From: Macrophomina tecta
Taxonomy: Eukaryota; Ascomycota; Dothideomycetes; Botryosphaeriales; Botryosphaeriaceae
Length of the DNA stretch: 64,000 bases
NCBI GenBank assembly: GCA_024180945.1
Contig: JAKSGN010000003.1
Location: 2,418,001-2,482,000 of the forward strand
Direction of reading: 5' to 3'
Under the pieces are notes generated by a model that worked only from the letters and a program-made list of their open reading frames with translations, had not been told where the DNA came from and searched no databases. Position numbers and translations under genes: made by a program. Positions 37,881-48,079 of this stretch are shown here, in pieces (positions within the stretch are counted from its first letter, which is position 1; each line of letters opens with the position of its first letter).

Positions 37881-38175
37881 TATTACTAATAATATACAGA
37901 TTATTATTAAAGAAATTAACCACGAAGGTTAAAGCTATCTAAGGAGTATAGTTTATATATAGGTAGGAAAGTGTCTATAATCTAGTATTACTAGATGTCG
38001 CCGTGGCTATACTAGGCGACTATTGCTCTATATAGCCTAGGCTTTTAAGGGCGATATATAGGTCTGTAGGGAAAGGTCACGTGCTGAGCTACGTAATACG
38101 ATCTTTCTAGGTAGGGTCTCTTCGGAGGCTCCCCCTTCTTTCTTTCTATACTCCCGTGAAGGCTGTGCCGTAACA
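37881..38175 (-). repeat. 295-bp LTR with divergent centre
   Basis: Begins TATTAC (mutated TGTTAC) at 37,881 and ends GTAACA at 38,170-38,175. The first 110 bp or so match the LTRs at 13,584 and 22,222. From about 38,000 the sequence is different, less mutated, and has a GTCGCC/GGCGAC inverted pair. The last 20 bp or so (AAGGCTGTGCCGTAACA) match again. It is a modular variant of the same family. Confidence 0.75.
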
Positions 38176-38511
38176 ATAAGAGTCTTATGATTTCCCGTAT
38201 ATCCCATGCATGTGATATTGAACTATGAAGCTTTTCTTTTCTTTTCTTTTCTTCTTCTTTTTTTTTTTTTTTTTTTTCGGAGTAATGCAAGAAAAAGCTG
38301 CGGGGAGGAGTGAACATCTCATTGGTTAAGCATCGTACGAGAGCGGCTTTCGCCAGCGGCGGCGGAAATTCCGCTTTGTCTGGAGATCCCCGCGCCCAGC
38401 TTACCTAACCTAGTTGTCTACTAGAGTATAAACGAAATTATTTCTGTGCCATGAAATAAGACTCAGCAGCCTCAGTCCTTGTATTCACCCCGTACAACGC
38501 TTGAACGAATC
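38176..38511 (+). promoter_or_regulatory. Promoter region of FAD monooxygenase
   Basis: 336 bp between the LTR and the start codon. It contains a T/C-rich low-complexity run at 38,228-38,277 ending in about 21 T, and the palindrome CGGAAATTCCG at 38,363-38,373. The minus-strand open frame over the poly-T run (Lys/Glu-rich) is a low-complexity artefact. Confidence 0.6.
38363..38373. promoter_or_regulatory. CGGAAATTCCG palindrome, site 1
   Basis: A perfect inverted CGG pair with 5-bp spacing, 139 bp upstream of the FAD monooxygenase start. The same sequence occurs at 41,044 and, on the other strand, at 44,873. Its form fits a Zn2Cys6 dimer site. Binding is inferred. Confidence 0.6.
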
Positions 38512-39952
38512 ATGTCCACGAAACCGAGTATCCAGGTTATTGTTGTGGGGGCAGGAATGGGTGGGCTTGGCACGGCAATCGCTGTAAGAGAAGCTGGTCA
38601 TCAAGTCGTCGTACTTGAGCAGGCCCCGGGATTCATTGAAGTAGGTTGCGTAACTGAACATACGTCATCACAGGAGTTGACGGAAGCAGGTGGGAGCCGG
38701 AGTTCAGGTGCCGCCGAACGCAGCGAGGGAGTTGATACGCTGGGGTCTCCGGGAGGAAATGGAAGCCATTTCGTCGAAGCCGAACCGAATAAATTACCGC
38801 AGCTGGAAGACTGGAATGCCGCAAGGATTTACGGACATGAGCACGATGCCTCAGAAATATGGCGCACCGTATTGGCAAGTTTATCGACCGGATTATCACA
38901 CCGTGCTCCTTAACGCGGCTGTGAAGCGGGGTATCGTAGTGAGAAAGGGCGCATTGGTGACCGAATATCACCCAGAGGAGGGTGTCGTGGTCTTGGAGAA
39001 TGGAGAGGAAATTAGAGGCGATCTGATCGTAGCTGCGGACGGCGTCAAGAGCTTGGCAAGGCAATATCTGGCGAAAAGCGTGGAGCCCCATGAGACCGGA
39101 GATACTTGCTTTAGGGTTGTTGTCCCACGCGAAAAGTTACTGGCTGATCCAGAGCTTGCGCCACTCGTTCTCACGCCCGGCTTCGAACAATTCCTCGGAC
39201 CAGACCATCACATCATTGGGTATTTCCCCATCGCCTGAAGACACTCCTCTGCCAAAGCTAAGAATCATCATAGGTACAACATGCAAGGCGAAAAGTTCTT
39301 CAACTTACTCATGGTCATTCCGGATGACAGAACAATGAAAGGATACAAGGCGCCAGCCAATGCGGAGGAGGTGCGAAACGCATATACTGGGTGGGCACCC
39401 ATGTAAGTTCTGCAACAAGTCCATCGGCGTGTCATCATCTTTTGCTAATTACCAGCTTTACACAGTGTGGGCAAGCTTTTATCTTTCCTTCCGGACGACG
39501 TGGAGAAATGGCGGCTCATTGATTTGAAGCCGTTTACGGAATGGGTTCATCCATCTGGTAAGATGGTCGTTATCGGAGATGCCTCTCATGCGACTCTGCC
39601 GTACTTGGCCCAAGGTGCCGCTATGGCCATCGAAGATGCGGCAGCCCTAGGAGTTACTCTTTCCAAACTGAAGTCCGTGTCAGAACTGCCCAAGTTGCTC
39701 AAGTTCTTCTATGAATCGAGAGTTGGAAGAGTGCACACAATTCAGCGTGGCTCGTGGACAAACCGTTTCTTCATCCATATGGGAGAGGGACCAATGCTGG
39801 ACATGCGTGAGGAAATATTTGCAGCGGGAGATTATCCCGGGAGCCCAAACCTAATGGGTAACACGCTATTTCAACAATGGCTGTACGGCCACGACTCGAC
39901 GGAGGCTACAAAGGCGAGATGGGATAAAGTGCACACATCTTCCAAACTCTGA
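38512..39952 (+). CDS. FAD-dependent monooxygenase, salicylate hydroxylase-like, peroxisomal
   Basis: A group A flavoprotein monooxygenase (FAD-binding-3 family), which hydroxylates aromatic or related substrates using NAD(P)H and O2. Exons are 38512-38640, 38690-39219, 39274-39402 and 39466-39952, with introns of 49, 54 and 63 bp, giving 424 aa. Residues 10-18 carry the FAD dinucleotide motif VVGAGMGG. The DG motif (AADGV) is near residue 160 and the GD motif (GDASHATLP) near residue 300, as in salicylate and kynurenine hydroxylase relatives. The protein ends in SKL, a canonical peroxisomal PTS1 signal. The start is the ATG at 38,512, and an in-frame TTG further upstream is not needed. It is the first gene of the putative cluster. 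The substrate is unknown. Confidence 0.9.
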
Positions 39953-40222
39953 ATTTTGAATCTATAGATTTCCCGCAGCATTTCAATATCACGAGTGGCT
40001 TATTCTCACAGTTCGGGAACCTTTCTTAAGGCATGAGAGTCCCGGGTCTTTGCGGTTTGCGGAGGGTCTGCTTGGCCACTGGGCTTCACCAGGAAAATAA
40101 ATAAACTCGATACCACTAATACTGCTTGGCGCACCATGGGAAGCAATGATAGTATTGGAGGTTATACTGAAAAGTAGCAGTCATTTATGTAAGTATCTCT
40201 GAAGAGAAAAGCAGCTCGTTCC
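39953..40222. other. Intergenic, convergent 3' ends
   Basis: 270 bp between the monooxygenase stop and the stop of the minus-strand ABM-like gene. No further gene or motif seen. Confidence 0.6.
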
Positions 40223-40949
40223 TCAGAGCAAAGAGTTTTCTGTTTTTGCCGCTCCGAAGCTGGCCCACTGCACAGTAAATGAACCCAGCAAATCCACGAT
40301 GTCCGGTGTGCCAACTTTCCTCCTGCGGACAGATTCAATGCTTTCCCCGAATAGAGCAGCGGTAATCAGTGCTCTGTCTTCCAAACAAGTTGCAATGGTG
40401 TTGTGCCCTCCCCTTTCAACTGACCAGGCCGCTAGCGCGCCAGGGTCCGATGCGCCAGGCACTTTGGCTTTGTACTTGCGAAAATCCGTGAAAGGCAAAC
40501 GAGCATGTGCTTCCGCATTGACACTGAAGCGGTAATGGCCAATAGTTGGTGGCCCGGTTGTGAAAGGCGCCAGCTTCTCGAAGAATGGGCCAGCAGCTGG
40601 GCTGTTTGTGAAGCGTTCATGGTCTTCCAAGCTTCGCCAAAGCGTGAAGGAAACCGCGGATGGCTCGCTTGAGTCGTTCAGTTTTTCTCCTGCTCGCAAT
40701 AGCCGGCGATTAGTGGAAGCGCACAGCCCGGCATTGATGGTACCCGAACATTCAGCGACGTAAAACCACCCAAAAAGACGAAGCATTGAATGTGATGGCG
40801 TGGTAGATTCACTCACCGGTCTTGACGGAAATAATTCCCGGTTGCTTGAGAAGCACAGGCAGAAACGCGGAATTGTGCCGCCTGAGAAACTCGTCAAAAG
40901 GGACAGCCAGCGGGATTTCGACTAGCTCCGCTACCACGCCCGATGCCAT
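40223..40949 (-). CDS. ABM-like (dimeric alpha+beta barrel) protein
   Basis: 199 aa from two exons on the minus strand (40817-40949 and 40223-40689) around a 127-bp intron with a GTGAGT donor. The segment LWRSLEDHERFTNSPAAGPF followed by GPPTIGHYRF resembles antibiotic-biosynthesis-monooxygenase/EthD-type barrel proteins of fungi, where a Trp-Ser-Ser/Leu-x-x-H-x-x-F-x-x-S pattern is common. Such proteins act as small cofactor-free oxygenases, cyclases or binding proteins; I cannot say which. The start ATG at 40,949 gives a coherent N-terminal barrel strand. It is divergent from the aldehyde dehydrogenase across 268 bp that hold a CGGAAATTCCG site. There is no PTS1 (it ends SLL). Confidence 0.75.
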
Positions 40950-41217
40950 TTTCGTTTCCGCTGAGTAGATCGCCAGCTCGTAAAGCCGTGCTTACGGGTA
41001 ACTGGGGCGTGCATATGTACCGACGTGGACGCTAGCTCCTTTCCGGAAATTCCGTGTGGGGAAAATGGCGCGGGCAGCCAAGCGGATGCTCCACTGTAGT
41101 GCGGGCCGGTTCCGACAATGGTCTCCCCTTCTAGCCGGTCTTCAAATGGTTGCGCGCTTGAGAGATCTCCGGCAGCCATGTGCAGCAGTTCCGTTTGCAA
41201 CATCTCCTGAATCCAAC
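40950..41217. promoter_or_regulatory. Divergent promoter: ABM-like / aldehyde dehydrogenase
   Basis: A 268-bp shared upstream region. It contains CGGAAATTCCG at 41,044-41,054 and a TTTCCG half-site at about 40,954. Overlapping open frames here are chance. Confidence 0.6.
41044..41054. promoter_or_regulatory. CGGAAATTCCG palindrome, site 2
   Basis: The same 11-mer as at 38,363, centred between two divergent genes, 95 bp from the ABM-like start and 164 bp from the dehydrogenase start. Confidence 0.6.
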
Positions 41218-42984
41218 ATGGCTGCGTCCAAGTACCAAGCAATTGGCATTCCGTCAAAGCTCTTCATCAACAACGAGGTCAGCAAGAAGACGGAAAACCG
41301 TCACAATCTACGTGAGAGCTAAACAGAACACCAATAGTATGTCGATTCAACAAGCAACGAGAGCCTCACACTGGTCAATCCCTTCGACGATTCCGTCATC
41401 TCCACCAATATCCACGCAGCAGGGCGTAACGATGTAGACGTCGCAGTGAAAGCAGCACACCGCGCTCGCAAAGAGGGGCCTTGGGCAAAGTTCTCTGCAG
41501 CGCAGAGACAAGCCTGCCTGTTGAAATTCGCGGACCTGGTGGAGAGTCAGGCGGATCGTCTGGCTACACTCGAGTCTCTGCCGTCGGGCAAGCCTGTGAC
41601 TGCCCTAAAGATGTTCGACATTGCCCACATGGTCCAAGTCTACCGGTACTATGCAGGCCTAGCGGATAAAATCAGCGGCGACTCGTATCCCGAGGATAAC
41701 GGCGTCTACAAGATCGTAAGATACGAGCCCCTGGGTGTCTGCGCAGGAATTGCTTCCTGGAACGCAACTTTCATGTACATCGGCTGGAAAGTAGCGCCGG
41801 CTTTGGCCGCTGGCAACTGCGTGAGTTTCCTCTTCTGACACTCGTGGAGCGCTTGGCACGCAAGGCTTATCAGAAGTATCGTAGTTCATTTTTAAGGCCT
41901 CCGAGAAGTCGCCACTTGGAGCACTGGCTCTTGGGCCTCTGTTCGCAGAGGCTGGCTTTCCGCCCGGCGTCGTTCAATTCGTTTCTGGCGCTCAGGCCAC
42001 CGGCGAAGCACTGGCCTCTCACCCAGGTATCGCAAAGATTAGCTTCACCGGCTCCATCAATGTGGGCAGAGCCATTCAAGAACTAGCTGTGAGAAGCAAC
42101 CTGAAGCGTGTCACGTTGGAACTGGGCGGAAAATCGCCCGCAATAGTTTTCGATGATGCTACATTCGAGCCTACAGTACAAAGGTGAGTTGATCGATATA
42201 GAAAATCATGATCATAACTGACGTTCGCTTAGCGTGGGCGGAGGTTTCCTTGCCAACTCTGGACAGATCTGTGTTGGTAGGTGCTCACATGCTGTTTACA
42301 AAGAACGCATCTGACCTTCGATAGCTGCTTCCCGAGTTCTCGTACAGGAGACAATTGCGGAGAAGTTCATCGCTGCCGTCAAGGCCGTCTTTGAATCAGC
42401 CGGCCAAAGCCTTGGGTCCGACCCGCTGGAGCCGTCGACAGAACTTGGTCCAGTAGTGGACAAGGGCCACTTTGACAGGATCATGTCCTACATTGATATT
42501 GGGAAACAAAGCGCAACACTGCTTACCGGGGGCTCTCGAAAGGGCGGTAAAGGCCAGTTCATTGAGCCGACCATCTTTGTCAACCCGGAAAGAGATAGCA
42601 GAATAGTGCGTGAGGAGATCTTTGGCCCTGTGTTGACGATTCAGACATTCAAGACAGAAGACGAAGCGGTAGCGTTGGCTAATGACAGCATTTACGGTCT
42701 TGCGGGTATGATGCTTTTCGGCAACAACTTTCAACTGGATTATACGCTAACTCCCCGGTGTAGCTACCCTATACACCAATGACTTGAACCGCGCCCTTCG
42801 TATTTCAAGCAAACTCGAGAGCGGCGGTGTGTCTGTGAACTCGCCGTATCTACCAGAGCTGAATACAGCCATTGGAGGTAGCAAGCAGAGTGGAAATGGG
42901 AGGGAGCTAGGAAAGTACGGGCTCTATGAATATCTGGAGCCAAAGAGCGTGCATATCAACTTGAACTTCCCCCCGAAGCTATAG
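41218..42984 (+). CDS. NAD(P)-dependent aldehyde dehydrogenase
   Basis: Oxidises an aldehyde to the carboxylic acid. Six exons: 41218-41277, 41338-41820, 41885-42183, 42233-42276, 42325-42705 and 42764-42984, giving 495 aa, the usual length of the class. The family motifs are in order: GNC-FIFKASEKSPLG, FTGSINVG, catalytic Glu260 in TLELGGKSP, nucleophile Cys294 in NSGQICV, EIFGPVLTI and the GGSKQSGNGRELG C-terminal motif, as in betaine/aminobutyraldehyde-type dehydrogenases. The first donor (GTCAGC) is weak; the others are good. The protein ends PKL, a weak PTS1-like tripeptide, so a peroxisomal location is only possible. In this cluster it could supply the acid for the acyl-CoA ligase. Confidence 0.92.
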
Positions 42985-43557
42985 ATGCCGAGCGTATTGC
43001 TTGAGAGATTGAGAATATGTAGCGAAATGCTTTAATTGACTATGTAATATCGTGTATAAGGTGATAAGCAAGACTAAAATGAATGCAGGATAAAGGGGAA
43101 TGCTTGTCTCGATACAAAGCGTGAATTGTGCTTCCTAACAACCGCGGAGTGTCACAGCCTTGTCATGACACAAAGGGAATCAACAGTCGTCTTATACTTG
43201 GAGACTTAGAAACCAACTCAGGATGGTTCCTATTCTCTGAACATTCCATAGTACTAGTCCAGAGGGTTGACTCAATACTAAATTATTAATGGGATGACCG
43301 CTCTATAGGGCCAGTTATTCATGTTTTGACCTCTAGTAAGGAGACACCCGCGCGAATGCTTTCCGAGTCAGCTAGCGGGCATTTCCGGCATGGATTCGGC
43401 GCGTTCGGTAATCGAGGCACGCGGCCCGTGCGCTACACATATTAGAACGCGGCGTGAGCCACCGGGTACCTTGACCGCACTGCCAGCTCCATCCCCTTCT
43501 GGACTATCCCGTTCCTTCTGTACACGACCTAACGGGAAGACCTGCCCCAGAACTAAT
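42985..43557 (+). promoter_or_regulatory. Intergenic region upstream of the hydrolase
   Basis: 573 bp. An imperfect inverted CGG pair (CGGGCATTTCCGG, 43,376-43,388, spacing 6) and a TTTCCG (43,360-43,365) lie about 170-200 bp before the start. An in-frame ATG at 43,390 would add a 56-residue tail of no family likeness. I therefore place the start at 43,558. Confidence 0.5.
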
Positions 43558-44853
43558 ATGGCTTACCCGTACCAAAAGCGCGTCCACAACGTCCCGGCCA
43601 GTCATCCCCGCAAAGCCTCCACGGTGGTCTCGCCCGAAGTTGTGTTGCACATAGCAGTGGATGATTACAAGATATCTGCAGCACCACACAATGGCCTAAC
43701 GCTCGTTTTCACTCATGGGACATCTTTCAACAAAGCATTCTGGGAGCTTGTAGTGAATGAACTCCTGCAAAAGCCAGGCGTATCTTCTCGAATCAAGCGT
43801 GTACTTGCCCTGGATGCTGCAAACCACGGTGACAGTGCCGTCGCCAACAAAGGAAGGCTTGCAAGAGACCAGAGTGAGTGTCACACCTCGAAATCTAAAT
43901 ATCCGACTGACAAAGGCCGAAAGCATTCTGGCCAGATCATTCGAGAGATATCTTGAAAGTAATGGAATATTTCCAGGTTGATGCACCGGTCATAGGCATC
44001 GGTCATTCTTTCGGCGGCGGAACGCTGTGAGGACTACGTCACTCCTTCGATGGACCGCGTTTACTGATAAAAGTTGTAGTTCTCATGCTGCAATGATGGC
44101 GCCAGAGACCTTCGCGGCCACCATATTCGTAGAGCCCATCATTTTTCAGCTTCCTGGACAGACTCAAAACATCGCAAAGCAAGCGCTGAAGAGGCGTGAT
44201 AGATGGGGAAGCTATGCAGAAGCAAAAGCAGCGTTTATGAAAAGCCGTGGGATGTCAGACTGGCATCCTGAGCAACTCCAAAAATATACCGTGAGTTTGC
44301 AGACGACGAATCGACTGAACATGGAAGCTGATGCGGCCCGTTGGCTAGGATACAGCAATATACGAAGTTGAATCAGAAGGCGAGAAGTACTGGACACTCA
44401 AAACGACGAAGGAGCAGGAAGCGGTAGGCGACACGCGTTCCGAGTTCTTGCATGACTCTCGCTGACTCTTTTGCAGGCAACTTATCTTGCCGCGCCTTAT
44501 CCAGCTATCCCTGAGCTCCTGGCCACGTCACACCAGCGCCATCATTTCATACTTGGGAAGGAGAGTAAAGTGATGTTCGTGTTACGCAATGAAGCTCCAT
44601 GATCATCGGCATGCTTACACGCCACAGAAATGCTGACGCTCGAAACGAGATCTCGAAGATATCGAAGAGCCCAGAGTACTTCAAGACTCTGGACGGCGTT
44701 GGGCACCTTGTAAGTGAGTCTGCAACCATTTGTTAGCACCCGTGTCTCACCCTGTGAGTGCAGGTGCCAATGACGCATCCACATCTGCTCGCTGAGGAGC
44801 TTGCAGCAATCATTGGCAATGTCGTCGGGTCGCGGGGATGCGCGAAACTGTAG
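43558..44853 (+). CDS. Alpha/beta hydrolase, peroxisomal
   Basis: 328 aa from seven exons: 43558-43873, 43924-44026, 44074-44290, 44349-44423, 44477-44580, 44628-44709 and 44764-44853. The fold is an alpha/beta hydrolase: LVFTHGTSFNKAFWE gives the oxyanion loop, GIGHSFGGG the nucleophile elbow (Ser134), and LDGVGHLVP the catalytic His (His298). It ends AKL, a canonical PTS1. Peroxisomal hydrolases of this type sit beside acyl-CoA ligases in some Alternaria secondary-metabolite clusters. That is family knowledge; the substrate here is unknown. The exon 3/exon 4 junction is the least certain: another acceptor would bring in a TAG, and the chosen one looks slightly short against the family. The donor at 44,581 (GTTACG) is weak. 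Confidence 0.75.
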
Positions 44854-45290
44854 TCGAAGGCGGAAAGCGGAGCGGAATTTCCGTGGCTCACTGGATGGAG
44901 TTCCGATCCTCAGGCCCCATGAGCCGAGCACATGCACGCTACAGCTAGCTTGACCAATAAACATCTGGCATTTGCTGCTTTCCCCACTGCTATGCCTGAA
45001 GTGCATGAAAGGGTCTGCGGCTCTGTCAGCGGGCCGCGGCAGACTGTGGGGCGGCAGTTTTGGCTTTGAAGCCGAACTTCCTCGAGGCTTGGCTAGTCTG
45101 TCCGATTGGCGCGGCGATCCCCCGCAGTCTATCCCCACAGTCCGACTGTCTTCGGACTGCTCTCCCGTCCATACCGCAACCACCGTCTTTACGCCGACTC
45201 CATCACCTTTCATCTTGAACCGTAGCTGACGGTCTTCTATGAACCGACGGCCGTATTCTTCTCCGAGTTCCTACTCCGCCCTGGTTCAGT
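44854..45290 (+). promoter_or_regulatory. Promoter region of Zn2Cys6 regulator
   Basis: 437 bp. It contains CGGAAAGCGG at 44,861 and a perfect palindrome CGGAATTTCCG (44,873-44,883) just after the hydrolase stop. The site suggests autoregulation or use by the hydrolase 3' region. The long minus-strand open frame that overlaps here and the hydrolase is a shadow. Confidence 0.5.
44873..44883. promoter_or_regulatory. CGGAATTTCCG palindrome, site 3
   Basis: The reverse complement of CGGAAATTCCG, with the same CGG-N5-CCG layout. A further CGGAAA lies at 44,861. Confidence 0.6.
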
Positions 45291-48045
45291 ATGCCTGTCG
45301 GTGATTCCGCTGAAGGTTCCGTTTCCACAGCGGATGGCGCCGGATCAGCCAATGAAGAGAATGCATTTTCAAGGCAGTCATCCGGCCAGCCGCAGAGGAG
45401 AGCCAAGCGTGGAAAATACGTCTCAAGAGCCTGGTGCGCATACTTCGAGGTCCCCTGAGCCCTGCTATGGCTGGCCAGCTGATGACACGTAGCGAGTACT
45501 GTCAGAGGAGAAAAATCAAGGTTACCACTCTCCGGTCCCACTCCGACGGAGACGAAGCTGACCGTGGCCCAGTGTGCTGGCGAATACCCTGCAGTGCTTG
45601 CTCGGCCCGGAGGTTGAAATGCTCCGTTGAGAGCTTGATCTCGATGCCGTCCGTAGCTAGGTGATCCATCTATATTAGTGGCCCCAGGCTGATGGCCAGC
45701 TCTTTGTAGTGGAAGGAACTCGGAGCTTATCGACCGGCTCGCTCAAGTTGAACGCCAGCTAGATTCGTTGATGAGCAACAACAACCCAAGTTCCCAGACA
45801 AATGCCTCGCCCGGATCCTCGGTCGAGTCCCACACCTCGACCTCGCGTCCATTGCCACCTCGGCCCGCCCCCAGCGAAATGACACAGCCATCCAAGGGAC
45901 CCTCTAGTCCCGAATGCATTGCAAAGTCGCAGGTGCCTTTGTTTGCAGGGGAGACGTCCGTTGCTCACACCCTGAGTCAGGTGGAGGACCGATTGGGCGC
46001 CTTTGGTGTCTCCTACCCAGACGACGTTTCCTCAGTGCAGGAAGATACAAACGATTCAATACCCTGCGGGACACGATTTGACAGCAGAAAGCCCCCGAAA
46101 AATGGCTTCATCCGCCAGGTTCTCCTCTCCAACGAGATCGCCGTAGACAGAGCACGATGGGATAACAGTATGGACATCTTCTTTGAAGAAGTGCATATAC
46201 TGTACCCTATGCTGCATGTCCCAGACGTTAGAGCATTTTATGCCCAAATGTGGGAGGACTGGTTCCTGCTCCCACCCGGCCCCGCCTCCTATCGTTACCG
46301 CGTACGCGTCGCGCAGGTGTTCCTGTGCCTTGCCACGGGAACCTGCACCGGATCTACAAGGGTGAGCGTCGAAGACGGAAAGCATGCGGCTGGCTGGAGT
46401 CTCTATAGAGCAGCCATGGAGATGATTGGGGACCTTTTTGAGATCTGCGAGAGTGACAGTCCGATGGAAGCGTTGCAGACTCTAGCTCTTCTTGTGAGTT
46501 CCATCTTTCGTCCGGCTCTGGTGATAACCTTCTTATCTCTGATATACTGATGGACCTGCCCTTACAGGTGATCTACTTATTCCGCTTGGACGCCCTAGAG
46601 CGTGGGGAGAAAGTAATGTCCTTGGCCGTCTCATACGCACACCAATTGGGCATCCATCGGCAAAAGGTTCTGGATCGTATGCCGTTTTTCGATGATGAAA
46701 TGTATCGACGGGTATGGTGGTGCGTCTATATCTTGGACCGAAGATATGCTTTGGAATCTGGACGCCCTTTTTTAACGCAGGATTACAACGTGGATGCTCC
46801 GAGTCCAAGAAATATCAGCGATGACTGGATGGAATTGCACAAGGAAGATCCGCGCACATCGCGGGAAATGAGCGAAGACATCCAACACTATCTTTCATGC
46901 AGCCAACGGACACCGATCCCGTATCTGTTTACTATGGCTAATTACTCACGCATCGTCGGCAAAGTGTGGGAAGCGTTGTATGGCGCCAGAGAGACCGAAT
47001 CTGTGCCTGGTTTTTTCCTCAATGAGTACTTGGAAACGCTACTGTCCAAATTCGAATCAGACCTCCCGCCGGAATTTCAGTACACTGCGAATGGGACATT
47101 TGAGACACAGTTTGAGAACATGCCGTGGTGGCAGATCAAACAGAAAATGCTGATACGTATGGTACGTACATGTGTTCATCTTCAAAATCTTCTTCTCTGA
47201 TCAGATTCAAGCGAACGGCTAGCCTTCGGCTCCTTATTCGGAAGCCGCTCCTGCAGCAGGCCCCTTCGGCCCCAACACAAGAGCAGAACTACGTCGGCAA
47301 TGAAGTCATGTGCATACAGCTGGCCCACAGCATCATCAGCCAATTCAGTCAAATACCCGATGATTACCCCAAATTCATGTTCCCCTTCATCCATTACTTA
47401 CTGAATGCCACCATCATCTCCTTCGCGCTCATCATCAAAGAACCCCTATTCCGTAGGACCTACGGCGCTCCCACCATTTTGGCTGCGCATACACTGCGTA
47501 ATTACTGCACAAAAACATGGGTTTCTGGAAAGCTTGTACGGACTGTACTGCGGCTGAACCACATGATCAATGCAGTGCTCGGAGAAGAAATCTCCGTTCT
47601 TTCGGAGCCGAACACCAATACAAGGAACAGCAAAGGCAATGCGCAGTTCTGCGACAATGCAACCGATCCAGCACTTGAACAAACATTTCCCTACCTCGAG
47701 CAGACGGAATCGTTTGCGACCCCGGCTGTACCACATCCTGCTCATAGTAGCACGCTCGACTGGCAACAAGAAGCTACATCGACCATTGGATCAGCATCGA
47801 CGGTGCCAACTGGCAGGCGACCTTCAGCAAACACTGCTACTTCTCCGGATCTCACGGACCTAGTCATGGCCGACTATGATTTTGAAGAGATGCTTCATCG
47901 AGCAGTGAATGGAGCAGCTTCATCTCGCGTGGAGACTGGCAATGAAATCGGGAGCAAGGATCCGTCCAAGGATGTCTTTAACACAGAGTGGTTTAATGCA
48001 TTGTTCGGAGGGAGGCTTGATTCTGACCAGCTGGCAATAATATAG
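45291..48045 (+). pseudogene. Zn2Cys6 transcription factor, apparent 1-nt frameshift
   Basis: A pathway-type fungal regulator. Proposed exons: 45291-45433, 45493-45520, 45573-45660, 45710-46493, 46568-47161 and 47212-48045, which would give about 823 aa. The zinc cluster spans three exons: CEYCQRRKIK, then C, then PCSACSARRLKC. The third Cys (TGT 45,573) and the fourth to sixth are in different frames. The exon lengths sum to 2,471 nt, one base short, which places a lost base in 45,576-45,591, probably in the CCC run. The intron at 45,521-45,572 has a good branch site (GCTGAC). Downstream are a coiled-coil (LIDRLAQVERQLDSL) and the fungal-specific TF domain (VWWCVYILDRRYALESGRPF). It is either a recent pseudogene, a sequencing error, or unusual splicing. 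It is the likely local regulator. Confidence 0.75.
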
Positions 48046-48079
48046 CAAAGTCACTTACTCTCAGCTCCAAAGGGGAAAA
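48046..48079. other. 34-bp convergent spacer
   Basis: The regulator and the acyl-CoA ligase end tail to tail 34 bp apart, so their 3' UTRs must overlap. Confidence 0.7.

Larger units (their letters stand above)
33890..38175 (-). mobile_element. 5' half of a second chromovirus copy
   Basis: Collinear with 16,915-17,066 and 18,381-22,555 of the first chromovirus, but without the Tc1 insertion and with more C-to-T/G-to-A change. It holds RT, protease, gag, leader and a 5' LTR (37,881-38,175). RNase H, integrase, chromodomain and 3' LTR are missing, so the element is cut off at about 33,890. Its LTR end at 38,175 is the boundary between the RIP island and the gene-bearing sequence. Confidence 0.85.

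Noticed and set aside
1..38000. CRISPR arrays, rRNA or tRNA genes in the AT-rich part
   Set aside because: No regularly spaced identical repeats, rRNA core motifs or tRNA-like cloverleafs were seen. The repeats present are LTRs, palindromes and a minisatellite.
38045..38317. 90-codon minus-strand frame rich in Lys/Glu
   Set aside because: It is the translation of the poly-T/CTTTT run and LTR end, with no family likeness.
43390..43557. Upstream in-frame ATG that would extend the hydrolase by 56 residues
   Set aside because: The extension is Pro/Arg/Thr-rich without family likeness, and the region holds regulatory-like CGG motifs.
44542..45213. 223-codon minus-strand frame
   Set aside because: It is antisense to the last exons of the hydrolase and its 3' region. 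The plus-strand exons match a known fold and this frame does not.
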